A stretch of 64,000 nt of DNA from assembly GCA_942486035.1 (NCBI GenBank), contig CALNXK010000392.1:62001-126000 (forward strand). Reading direction: 5' to 3'. The notes beneath the pieces are model-generated. The model was not told the DNA's origin, made no database searches, and saw nothing but the letters and a program-made list of their open reading frames with translations. Made by a program: the position numbers and the translations under genes. Shown in pieces: positions 46,286 through 58,300 of this stretch (the first letter of the stretch is position 1; every line of letters begins with the position of its first letter). This DNA comes from Porites lobata (Eukaryota; Cnidaria; Anthozoa; Scleractinia; Poritidae).

Positions 46286-49200
46286 ACAGTTCGGATGGAC
46301 GTTTGAAAACATTGATCACTTTCCGGTTGATTAACCTTTTCGATTGGTCAGTACCCTGCTAGCAGAGTCGCTTCGATCTTTCGACTTATCCAGGAAGATC
46401 GAAGGAGACTCTGTTCTCAGGGTAATTGATCAGATCCTCGGCTCTTACCTTCTCTCTTGCATGGCTTTTAGCGTTTACGAAGTCGTTCGCGTGAGTAATG
46501 CCTGTCGCTAAGTTGGTTTATTTATGTTCCTCGGGCCTGGGGCGTAAACAAAGTAACTACGCGACAGACTAGCCATGCGAACGACTTCGTTAATAAAAAC
46601 GCTAAAAGCCATGCAAGAGAGAAACCTCTGCTCGCAGGGTATCATCGCTTTAGCTCTTTGTTCCACTGGATTTGTCGTCTATAACATGGCTCTGAAATTG
46701 CCAAAGAACGTCTGCGTGAGAGGCTAGCTTTAAAGGGACAGGTTCACGGTTCAGCGCATGCTCATTTACCAAAATTTAATTTAATTTAATTTATTCCATT
46801 TTCACTGCAAAAAAGAAAACTTAGCTAAATTACATAAGAGAACAATTAACTACATACTAGAAAAAAAAATTATTGCAGTGGGGAAGGACTAGAAGGGAAC
46901 ATACAAACCATTCGAGCTAGTCCACCCAGTCGTCAATGTGGATGGGATAACATGCCGAGCATTATTAGCAAGGGGCGCTGGTAGTGCGTATGCCTCAGCA
47001 GCACTAATCAAGCACCTTGGAGAACAACCATCAAGAACAGAGCATAAGAGAATAGAGATGATGATGTGTTCAACCACCCAGAAAATAGAGTCAGTATGGC
47101 ATGAAAATTTCAAATACATGTCCTCGAGGGAAGTTTGAGATGAAAACAACAGTGAGCAAGGTGGACAAGGGTGTTCTTCTGTCAATTCCAAATCCTCAGT
47201 ACAATGATAAGATCAAGATGTTTCCGCACCCCGGAGGTGTGATGATGGATGATGAAGATATGAATCCGGAACTGCCCATGCATTTAATACTGGGAGCTAG
47301 TGAATACTCCAGGATCAAGACACAAACCAAGCCGAAGAGTGGAAAAGCCGGTGAACCGGAAGATCGAAGGAGACTCTGTTCGGAGGGTAATTGATCAGAT
47401 CCTCGGCTGTTACCTTCTCTCTTGCATGGCTTTTAGTGTTTACGAAGTCGTTCGTGTGACTAATGCCTGTCGCAAAGTTGGTTTATTTACGTTTCTCAGG
47501 CCTGCGGGCGTAAACACAGTAACTACGCGACAGACTAGCCATGCGAACGACTTCGTTGATAAAAACGCTAAAAGCCATGCAAGAGAGAAACCTCTGCTCG
47601 CTGGGTATCGTCGTCGCTTTAGCTCTTTCTTCCTTTGGATTTGTCATCTATAACATGGCTCTGAAGTTGCCAAAGAACGTCTACGTGAGAGGCTAGCTTT
47701 AAAGGGACAGGTTCACGGTTCAGCGCATGCTCATTTACCAAAATGCTGTTTTTCTGCCGGGACATGCTGTACCGTCTATGCAAGTAATATGATCATGTCA
47801 TAATTAATGTTGTCAAAGAACCAATCTGCACACTCCCCTGGCAGTCACTTGCACTTCATCAACTTAAATATTTGCAAATAGCTGTAAATTAATCAACCAT
47901 GGAATAAAACCTTCGGGTCAACAATAAATTCAATGTTGGTAAGTGTTGGCATAATCTACTAATTTTTTCTGCAATTTTAGTACTCCTCCATCCTACTTCA
48001 GGTTACTCTGAAATACACTTCTACTGTGAAATACACTCTAAGAACGCTGAGATACATGTGAGTGGGGTTATGAACCGATCAAATTAATAATAAATTGGAA
48101 AATAGTAATTTAATTAATGAGCCTGCGCTTAACCGTGTGATTCCAGAAAATATCCATACCCCACCCACAGATGGTTCTTCTGATTAGACCTCCCACCCCC
48201 TCGGAATTTCTGTTCCAGAGGGGTCATGTATACCCCCCCCCCACCCCACCTCCCAGGAATTTCCTATTTTCCTTTTCATGGTCTTAATTTGCCATATTTA
48301 GAGATAATCGACCGAGTACTGCTTAAAATTAACTGTTATCATCTTAAGACACAATTTTTTATAATCTCTGACCTATTTGTCATCTTTTTACAAGGCAATA
48401 TGTATTTCTTATGCAGATAGAGCACGCTTGATAGACTATGAGCAGTCTCTCTTTTGTTTTAGTCTGTCCAGCGAAACGCGTGAGGCACGAAAACAGAGAT
48501 TAATAAGTTAATGTCATCTCAAGAAAACATTTAGAACATAACTTTAAATTTGAATTATTCATTGTAATAAAACTATGTGAACATTTTCAATTTTCAAACG
48601 AATTTATACTTACAGACAAAGTTAGACAAAGTTGATTTCTGGTACTGTAATTAAGTTTTACTACGTATACATCTTGTCTCAGTTTCATCTCAAATGCAAC
48701 ATTTTTAGCATAACTTCAAAGTTAACTATTGATTTAACATTAAACTATCTGAAGATATTCAAATTTCAAAACGGATCTACCAGAAAACTAACTTACAAAC
48801 AAAGTTTATTGTTAAATGTTCGGCCTTGGGTCCTAAAGTCACCACAAAGTTGATCTCTCGATGTTTGTAGTTAAGTTTAACTTTGAATGGATTACACTTG
48901 CAGTTAAACAAATTTCAGGAATCATTATCTGGGTTATAAAAATATGAAAAACATTCATTTTGTGTCCCGGATTTGCATCGATTCATGTTCAGAAATGAAC
49001 ATTAGTGAAACATGATCTATTTCGCTGCGTAACACGTGATCGAAAGTCTCCTCCAAAAAGAAGAAACAGATCGTTAATATTTTCTGGCAAATGTTGAATT
49101 GGCGAGAAGTCTGTTGGACAAACAGCTTGCCTTCAATGGTAGTCTATTAGAAGTCAATAATAAAATACAGCAGAGGTCTCATTTGGGTCATCACACAATG

Positions 49201-49566
49201 CTTTGTTGCAATGAGCTCACTGAATGTCAACAGAAATTTGCATAAAGTTGTTTACACAAGCTCGTGAAATATAATGCCGAGATAGATGACATTTGTTCTT
49301 GATTCTTGAAAATTATTCTTGTGGGCACCCCCCGTACCCTTCAGAAATTTCTACCCTTAAGCCCCCCCCCCCCTAGGATTCTGATATCTAGCAGAGTCAC
49401 CAGGATATATGTGATCATTTCTGATTGGTGGGTTTCTCTAACACGTGTCACGATTGGTCCAATTCTTATGTGTGTGTGATAGTTGGGTGCAGGTTAGAGA
49501 AGGTTACAGAAGGAGGCTGGCAAAGAGTGCTCAAAGTAAACAGTGAAAGAGCAGTTCAAACAGGAA
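46286..49566 (+). repeat. Tandem duplication, unit Y (3.3 kb)
   Basis: Direct copy of unit X, sharing the start (CACTTTCCGGTTGATTAACC), the protease relic, the AT-rich middle and the end (AAAGTAAACAGTGAAAGAGC). It is shorter by two clean gaps. Similarity is high throughout, so the duplication is fairly recent. Confidence 0.85.
46893..47350 (+). pseudogene. BEL/Pao protease relic, copy Y (frameshifted)
   Basis: Same sequence as copy X, including ARGAG in place of DTGAG, plus an extra T near 47090 that breaks the frame. The end is longer than in X (ASEYSRIKTQTKPK). Confidence 0.7.
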
Positions 49567-49859
49567 TGCCTTCTTTCTGAACAGAAAAATTCTTTTAGAG
49601 AATTTTGTCGAGGCCAGGTTGTGTTTGTAAATTTGCCGACTGGTTTTTCATTGTCTTCTGATTGCTACAGATGCAGTGTGGTGTATTTTGCAATGTAGTC
49701 TTCATTCCCAGCATTAAAACAAATCAGCTAGACATCGTGATATTCACTAAAAAAAACTACATTTGTACACGCTTGCAGGTATTCATACAGGTCCAAGCAT
49801 TTCAAGTAAACCAAAGAAACTATTAATAAGGTTAATTTAGCTGCAATAAGAGCCTAACA

Positions 49860-50210
49860 AGGCTTTAACAGAGGTAAACTGTATTTAATTTGCGATTGAA
49901 TCCTACATCAGAAAACCTCTACATCAGAAACATGTACTGCCTGGGTGTTTGTCAGCTCTGAAAGATACTGCATGAAAGATTCTTTGTTGCAATATAAAAG
50001 CCTAAGGCTTTTACAGAGGTAAATAAGTAAACTGTATTTGAGATCAAATCCTACATCAGAAAACATCTGCATCAGAAACATCTACTGTCTGGGTGTTTGT
50101 CAGCTATGAAAAATGCTGCATGAAAGATTCTTTGTTGCAATAAAAGCCTAAGCCCTTTACAGAGGTAAATAAGTAAACTCTGAATTGAGATCATTCCTTT
50201 ATCAGAAAAC
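49860..50210 (+). repeat. Tandem repeat, about 146-bp period, 2.3 copies
   Basis: ACAGAGGTAAA recurs at 49868, 50013 and 50159, with matching downstream sequence (CTACATCAGAAAACATCTxC and TGTCTGGGTGTTTGTCAGCT). Non-coding. Confidence 0.75.
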
Positions 50211-50421
50211 ATCTACAGAAGAAAACAAGAAAAAACTCTGTTGTTCAAGCTGACTCTAAGGTCCCTTGCGATATAAACAACTTTACTTCAGTTTTATTCC
50301 AGAGCACAGTGTTTGAGATAGTTATCTTGCTGCTCTGTTAATAATTATTGTTTGTATCAGTATTAAGTGGTTGTACTTTGTTGTTTTTGTTTTCGTTTTT
50401 GTGGTTATTTTCCTTTCATTT

Positions 50422-50526
50422 AACAATTATTTGCCGAAGGCTCAGTTAATATTGTTGAATAATCCCATCGACTTCGTCTCGGGGATTATTCAACAATATT
50501 AACTGAGCATGAGGTGAATAATTGTT
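50422..50526. repeat. Palindrome
   Basis: The core CTCAGTTAATATTGTTGAAT runs to GGGGATTATTCAACAATATT around a short CGACTTCG-containing loop (50441-50507). Outer AACAATTATT and AATAATTGTT extend it. Confidence 0.75.
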
Positions 50527-51428
50527 TTAGTATATTCACACAAGCGAGCATTGTTTATCTCCAATGTTCTTTGCCTTGTTAACTTGCTGGCACGTACAAT
50601 TTTCGAAAATATTTGCCTTCCTGTTTTCTCCATAAGTTAACTTCTATTTATAGGCAAAATTGGTCTTGCAAGAAAATCCCGAAATCACAAAACAGTGACA
50701 AAGTGACCTCGTTTTCCTCTGTAGTGGTAAACAAAGCTGCGAGTGTACAAAAAGTCAGCTACAGTAAACCACTTCACAATAAATCACTCTGTTTAAACAC
50801 CATGAAGTCTTTTCGTGCCTTCAAAGTCATCAGCACTTAGATATTCATGTATTTTCAAAAAGGCTTTACTATGAAACTTTGGCAAAACACCCAGTTCACG
50901 ACAGCGATTTTGTTCTGCTTTACATTCACCGCCTAGCGCGGTGAATATAACTTCATAGTCCGGGATAGCTAACCAATCAGATTACTTGAATTACCAAGAT
51001 CACTGAGTGTGTATACACTAATTTCTGTTATTCAAAGCTTTACGCAGCATGTCAATGAAGTATATCTTTGAGTGTCAGATTGTTGTAAATGTGTTGATAA
51101 ATTTTTCCCACCAAATTAGTAAGTGGAAACGTTAATCAATATAAATAATGTGAATAATGGGAATGGGAATAATGTAAGTAGGGAATTCGAATTTAATCAG
51201 GGTAAATTTCAGTGAAATTTTGATCGACTTGAAAAAAGCCGAGAATGTGAATGTTTTTAAGCATGGTCTACTAGTAGTGAACATAAGTTTTATACCTGTA
51301 GTTGTAATATAATAATTGTAGTTAAACATTGTGACTGAAAAGCTGAGATTGAGAGTTACAATAAACGTATGCATGTATGTATCAAGGGAAAGCAAATTTA
51401 GTTCGAGTTAGCAGGCAATTCACACAAA

Positions 51429-51661
51429 TAACGTTTATTTTTTAATAAAAGTCAATTTACCTTCTTTTGATGTAGCATTCCTCATCTTTTATTTACGTTT
51501 TTACCCCATTTCTGCTGATCTTGACAATTTGACACAGTGGAAACTCTGTCGACAGTAAATTGTTGAGAATGGCAGAAATATTGGGGCAAAAATGTAAATA
51601 AAAGATGAGGAATGCAACACTGAAAGAAGGTAAGTTAACTTTTATTCAAAAATAAACGTTA
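51429..51661. mobile_element. Foldback element with long arms
   Basis: Arms of about 100 bp: TAACGTTTATTTTTTAATAA, then CATTCCTCATCTTTTATTTA, mirrored to end AAATAAACGTTA. The loop contains ACAGTGGAAACTCTGTCGAC. Non-coding. Confidence 0.75.
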
Positions 51662-52499
51662 CATGTTTTTCATTTTTTTAAAAAATAAAATCAGTTGCGA
51701 TCCTATACAAACTTTTGTAATTTTTTAACCGATCATTGTAACACAACACCTTACTTTTTTCCTAAAAATAAGCCATTTGTTCTTAAGTTAACTGAATGAC
51801 TTTAAATTTTTTGAAATTATTGAGAATTCCTAGGAATCCAATAAATTCTCATTGGTGTTTAAGCAATTCGCAATAATTCCCATAAATTCCAAAGACAGTT
51901 TCCTTAAGTTTAACTTGGAATTATTGGGAGGAGTTCCCAAAAATTCCCACTGGTGTTTCCACCCATTCTCAAGTATCCCCAGAAATTTCATTTTTTATTG
52001 TCTTTGTTCATTTGCATATGTCTTGGAATAAATTGGAATTCCTAGGAATTCTTAGAACTCTGGGAATTCATTTCGCAAAGGTGTCACATTTCGCACTGTC
52101 ATGCACACTATATCTATGATTCATGTTTGGCCTGTGAACACTTATGAACACTTTTGGCCTGTGAACACGAATCAGACTATTCACAAACTGCATAAGAAAC
52201 TATACCCAATCAAAAACCCCTACATATATGTTCCTGCGACTCTGCTAGATTCAAACACAATGTTTTGCGCTAATTCGCACAGGAGTGTCTGCATCGTAGG
52301 CTACATGCAGTCACCTAAAACAAGCAAAAGTTAGGTGCTAGGGGCCAGTGGGCACTTTTTTTTAAAATTGGTACATAAATGTTAAGTTTTGGTCATATTC
52401 TTTATTGTAGTAGTCAACAGATCAACCTGCTAACACCAAGTTAAGACATTTGGAGTTCCTAATTCTAAAACAACGTGGAGATTCTGCATAAAGTAGTGA

Positions 52500-52775
52500 G
52501 GTTTAATCCTCCTTCTCCTCCTCATCTTTCCTTCTCCTCCTCCTCCTCCTTCCTCCTTCGATCTTCTCCTTCTCTTTTTCCTCCTCTGATCCTCCTGCTC
52601 ATCCTCATCCTTTCTCCTACTCCCTCCTTCTTCTTTTCCTTTTTCTTCTCCTCACTCTTCTTCTCCTCCGCCTCCTTATACTTCCTTCTCCTTCTCTTCC
52701 TGCTGCTCCTACTCCTTCTTCTTCCCCTTCCCTTCCTCCTCCTCCTCCTTCCTTCTCCTTCACCCTCTCCCCGCT
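52500..52775 (+). repeat. Pyrimidine-rich (CTCCTT)n microsatellite
   Basis: Nearly pure C/T strand built of CTCCTC and TTCTCC motifs. The 100-codon Leu/Ser/Pro open frame over it is an artefact of composition. Confidence 0.85.
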
Positions 52776-53584
52776 AGGCTAGTTATCTCTCTTTTATAAT
52801 TTTTGCCATTAATTCAATTTTTTTTTGTTCAACTCTCAACTTTCCTTTTACCGTCCTGACCCAAAGCATGTAAGACTCTGCCTCCTGATAAAACTAAAAC
52901 TTAACCTTACAGACAGAAAATAGTAAAGCGCAGTGCTTTTAAATAAAAAATAGCTTGCATACATTTAAACATTAGCTGTAACAATTGTGTCCTGTGTCAA
53001 GACTAGTGTAGTTTTTGTATGTATTTTTATCGCCTTTTATTATTACATAACCATTTTTAGCATTTTTTTATGTTAGATGTCATTGGGCAATAGTTTTTAA
53101 TGTCATTTTTGTTAATTTAACTGGGAAATAGTTTTTTGACTTTATATGTTTTTTTTAAAATTGGTTTTTAATGTCACCAGGCAAAAGCTTATTTTAATAT
53201 TGATGTTGTAGATGTGATATGCAGTTGAGTATATAATTTTTTTTTTATCATATAGTGACTCCAATTTATTAGTGTGTAAACACTACAACGACTGACACTT
53301 TCATAAAGTTACTTACTTTACCTCCCAACCCCCCATCCCCTGTAAGACTCAAACAAACATTAAATTTGCTTCTTTACAAGAACATTAATGCCTCTACAAG
53401 AAAAGATTTTCCAAATAAAATAACATTTAAGCTGTTCTTTAACAACAAAAGTACACTGTACCAAGCATTACTGATGGGGGAAAATGCAATGTTTCTTCTC
53501 TATATCTAGAAAAACTAGTCATTTTGTTAAATTACTGTAAATCCTCTATTAAGCCTCCCAAGAGTTTATTTTTCAACTAGCAGT
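52776..53584. other. Spacer without recognised genes
   Basis: AT-rich sequence, no coding similarity seen. Confidence 0.35.
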
Positions 53585-53899
53585 TTTAGCCCTTTCACTG
53601 CCAAATGTAGCTTCAGGCAAATTTCGACCAGATTTCCAAATTTCACTTTCTAAAATGTTGAAAAAATAATAGCACCATGTGTAAGTACAGGCAGAGAGCT
53701 TTCATTTGAATGGTCACATCATAGGATTTCATCCACAAACTCAAAAGTTAGAACTACATACTAAATAAATAGTACCATGTGAAAGTACTGCTGAAGAGGT
53801 TTCATTTGAATGGTCACATCATAGGATTTCGTCCGTGGACTTGAAAGTTAGGGTCACCCTGCAAAACTCCATCAAGCACTCTGGCAGTGAAAGGGTTAA
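53585..53899 (-). mobile_element. MITE with internal 100-bp tandem repeats (2 copies), inverted
   Basis: Ends AGCCCTTTCACTGCCA and TGGCAGTGAAAGGGTTAA are inverted repeats. The interior carries two units of the 100-bp repeat seen at 19648-19920, on the opposite strand. Confidence 0.75.
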
Positions 53900-54290
53900 A
53901 GGGGGGGTTAGTAGAGAGAGAGAGGGGGGCTAATTTAATTTAGTCGTGAAGTGGGCTGCCAGTACTGCTTTTCCAAACAAAGAGGAGATGGGATCAATTC
54001 GTCATAAAGAACTACTGTTCTCAGATAAGAACAAGGTCATGCAACTGAAATACAAAAGCAAATCTGAACTTCCAGTACTTGCATAAAATATTACACGTCA
54101 GTTTATTTACAGTAGCTAAGGCTTGGCAAGGACTGAAAGTTCTTTTTAGCTTGTATCTTTTCTTGTGGATTTCCCCCTCCATTTTTTTTTTTGGGGGGGG
54201 AGTTGAGGGAAATAAGATTATGTTACCGTACTTAGTCCACCATAAAGTGGATTATGAAGGTAACTAATCTTCCTTTAAACCATCGTACTT

Positions 54291-54345
54291 GTAGTCTGCT
54301 ACACAGTCGTTTTAAGTGCACTGAAAACGGCTGTGTTGTTGACTA
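54291..54345. repeat. Shortened relative of the 31846 palindrome
   Basis: GTAGTCTGCTACACAGTCGT and AAAACGGCTGTGTTGTTGAC are a shorter, diverged version of the arms at 31846-31962. Confidence 0.6.
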
Positions 54346-54693
54346 TTGTACTTGTTAATCAGATTTATTCTTGATGCAGAGCAGTGGAATATGCATTGAC
54401 ACCATCAGCATGTGATTCGAACTGTAACTGTAGTGCTTGGTGTTCTTTTAAGTTTAAAACGGTTACTCCGCCAACTGTATGATAATTTCTGTACATTGCT
54501 TGTTTTACCAGGATGATATAAAATGGTCCTATGTAAACCTTAGCCCGAGTAATGTTCTTAATACATGTATGCTAGTAAGTTTTTGCTTCCACATTCTTAG
54601 AAAAACGTTATAAAAATCGATCTATAGTGCAAGGCTAAATTGTGTTATACTTTTTCTTTTTATGTCTCCAGTGCAATTTAGCCGAAAACTGAC

Positions 54694-55399
54694 ATGTCAG
54701 AAGCTTCAAAGAAGGCGTGTAGCTGTAATTTAAAGGACAGCAATGCTGGCCCACCACAGCTGGCTGTTGGTCTTCCATCCATAAAAGATGTTACAACAAC
54801 ATTGAAACAGCCTGATCTACCCGTTGATGTTCTACTGTTAACCGTTAAGGACTGTGAGTTCTTATCCTGTTACAATGAGCTAAAAGATCCCTACAGATAT
54901 TATTACAAGGATGTTGGTTACGTTTACTTCAACAACGTTCAAAGTCATGAAGAGAAAGTAAAAGCTGCTCTGCTAAGATGCAATGAAGGTTCCATTGGTC
55001 CAAGCAGCTCTCTGATTACGGTCAAGGATGCCGCCCTTATTTTACAACCCAAGGCCGTGATATCTGTTGGGGCATGCAGTGGTCTCAATGCTGATAAAAC
55101 CAAGTTAGGAGACGTTGTTGTATCAGCCAAACTAACAACATATGCATCCAAAGTGGTGACAAGCGACCAAGAGCAGTCAGCTGGCATGAGTAGTCATGTG
55201 AGTAGGCTTTTCTCAAAAATAATCTCGAACTGCGCTGATGGATGGCAGGCACCTTTAAAGAACCCAGAAGATCATCAGATCAAAGTTCACTGCAATGGCG
55301 AGTTCTTAAGTGGCCCAGAGGAGATCAGAGCTCAAAGGCGTCGAAAGGAACTTGTCGACCGCCACCCCCTCGCGGCAGGAGTAGAGATGGAGGGCGAAG
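54694..55399 (+). CDS. Gene B exon 1: N-terminal nucleoside phosphorylase-like (PNP_UDP) domain
   Basis: The exon encodes residues 1-235 and the first base of Gly236. Visible family motifs are the glycine-rich substrate loop VISVGACSGL (122-131), KLGDVVVSAKL (137-147) and the VEMEGEG signature (230-236), where MTAN-type nucleosidases keep a ribose-binding Glu. The ATG at 54694 is the first in-frame Met after a pyrimidine-rich tract and a splice acceptor ending at 54671, so an untranslated upstream exon is likely. The 3' border is a GTGAG donor at 55400. Domain length (about 300 residues together with exon 2) suits the family. PNP-fold domains act as ATP nucleosidase effectors in several bacterial defence systems, and homologues occur in fungal and animal NLR-like proteins. 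Substrate specificity here is inference. Confidence 0.87.
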
Positions 55400-58300
55400 G
55401 TGAGTGCATGTCACGCTAGCTTTGAACAATAGGGTTCTTATACATCTATTTCAATTACCTTTGTCGTATAAAGGCTTCAAGCCCACGCCTAGGCTACGAG
55501 CAAGCTCTCCTTTTAGGGGATATCGTGAAAAGTAGACGCGTGAGAGGCACGCGCGAGAAAAGGGGGCGGCCCCTCGCGACTCGCTTCGCTCACCCAAACA
55601 GGAGAGCTTGCTCGTACGTAGGCTAGCCTACGCCACAAGGACACAAAGTTATGTTGGTAGCTTTAGATCCTTCAGTTGTAATTCGGTAAAGGTGCGACTA
55701 ACAGTACCATAGAGTGCTTTAAAAAGGCGCAGACGTTTACCTTCATGGCTGGGATTGATTAATATTTCAGTATAAAATATCCTGAAGTCCAGTTTCGTGT
55801 TCGTTAAGACCACTGAATAAAAGAAGTGAAGACGCAATTTTTACGGGGTTAGCCTCCACCAAAAGGAAATATATTCTTAATTTCCAACGGGAAGAAGACC
55901 TGTTTATTACTCTGTTTATTGTGTATTCTCATATTTACACTTACTTGCCGAAATTTGTGAATATTTTACTTATGCCGAGGCCAACGCTGCTTGAATGTGT
56001 CGTTAATGTTTGTAAGTTGACGCTGATTGTTAATTCGAAAAATGATTATCAGCCGTTTTGCTTTGCAGTCTCAGGAGGTAGGCTTTTTGACATCTGTTTT
56101 GTGATACATGTAGAGCTAAAAGATTTTGAAAGAGTAGAGCAGGCGCCATTTTTTAGAACGAAGGTAGGATGCGCGCGCACGACCGGAGAAATGGCGTGGA
56201 GGCCGTCTCCTCTCCGGCCTTCGCGTGTTTTTTTCTCGCATGCTCTAAAAAACGAACCAAAAAAACTATCTGGCGCCAGCCATGCAGGCTATTGAAAGAG
56301 CGACGAAAATATTTATTCTGAATACCTACATCGTAATTACTTTAAGGATTAGCGGTTGGATTTATTGGATCATAAGGTGAAAATAGGTGTTTACACACTT
56401 GACTTCAATAACTGATATACACTTGGCGCCATTTTCGCGCAACAATTATGGAAGCTTGTAGAGTAAAATTAAACAGGAGGCGCACATGTAATCGCTAAAA
56501 AAGGGGGACTATTTGTCTGGAGACGTTCCACACAAACAGCTTTCCATCAAGAGTGCAGAGCTTTATAGCTGCAAACTTACATTTATCTTAACGGAACTTC
56601 AACGGAATTTTCGCTTATAACAATAACGTAATTGAATAAAACATATTCATTGTAAGAAAGATTTCAGTTAGTAAATCAAAAGAAACGGCGTGAAAATCAA
56701 AATCTGTCGTACTTGGCTGTCGTCGGGGTCTTGCATCTCTTGATTTGGCGGTCCCTGGTCGGGTTACTTGTAGGTTGTAGTCAGAAAGACATTTTTGTGA
56801 AAGTTAGTAAAATCGTCAAAAATTACTGGAAAGTAAAGATGTACCCATGCGTTTATAAAGATTTACACATGTGGTTTATACGCAAGGCAATTAATTTTTT
56901 ATTTTCTTTAATTCGCAAGACTTGATTTCTTAAAAAGAATATACTTCCTAATTGTATTTTATATTTCAGGTGTTTTCACTGCTGCATTTGATTCTCAACT
57001 CGAGTGGCTCATTGTTAAAGGGATAGCTGATTTTGCGGATGGTGAGGAAGCAACTGCAGAAAGTTGGGAAGCCTGTGCTAGTGTGATGGCAGCATCTCTT
57101 GTCTCACACATTTTAAGTGACCCTAGTGTTTTCCGCACTTGGCCTCATTACTCAGGTATAATTCATGTCAGTTTGGTGTGTGATGATTAGGCGCAGGGGT
57201 AACAGGCCGAATTTGCCGTCAGTAAAGGAAGTCTTGAATGTGTATTGAGTGAGGCAGTGCGGAAGCTCAAATCCGAGATCAAAAGGCTTGTCAATATTTT
57301 TGTCCGTTTTGATATTCTATCTTCATTGCCAAGCGGCGTGAAATTAAGAGTTAGTTTAAGAAATTGAAATTTAGGGTTTAATTGAGGTTCTGGTTGTACA
57401 CTTTTTCACACGGACTTTACAATTCCGAAAAGTAAAACTCTGTCAAAAAACTACATACACTCTTCTCTCGTTCTAGATAAAAAACTAAGCAATAAGGGTA
57501 TTTTAAAGCTCTATTGTCTTTCACACGCGTGTCAATCAAAAATGTCAGTTTTCAGGTGCTTAAGCGACTTATCAGTTCAAATAGTAAGACGATCGACGCT
57601 AAATAGAGTGTTTTCACTCACGTGGCCAGCATCTACGCAAATTTATTGGAACAAAAGAAAGCGTTTGCATAAGAAAAGAGTTCAACTCCCACAGGATTGG
57701 TTTGGGACACCAACATGGCCGCCGTTTCATTGTTTTGGGACACCAATATGGCCGCCGTGACGTCATGTGAAAACACTCTATAGGCTCGAGGTTCACTTCA
57801 GAGTTCAAGGTCCTACAAAACTAGTTCAAATTCAAAAAGTTCCGTAATGTCACGTACGAATTCTGTCACAGTTAGAAAGAAGCACTTGAGAGGATTGGGG
57901 TGGTTACCTCAACTTTTAGACGCTCAACTTTAAGTCTAGCACTTTCAGTTGAGAGTTAGACAAACTTAAACGTCGTTTCTGGTCAAAAATTCAGATTATA
58001 CATTCTTTCCTTAGCTATAAATTGCATATCGACTAAGAGTAAGACAAAAAACGCTAACGATGTCTTTGGCTGATTCTTTCAGTGGATGGTCTCTTTGAGG
58101 CTGAGCACGATAGTGCGAGGAAGCTGAAGCTAGCTGAGAACCATGCAGGTAATAAATAAACATTCAATTTTTAAAAAGTTCTTCTTTATTTAAAGCTGAC
58201 CTATTCCACTCTTTACTTCACTTTGAATTTAATGAGTCGCCTCACCAATGCAATCCGGGAAGTCTTTTGCTCGTGGATTTCGGAATTTTGGGCTTTGGAT

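Noticed and set aside
52475..52777. 100-codon Leu/Pro/Ser-rich open frame
   Set aside because: Product of a CT-rich microsatellite.
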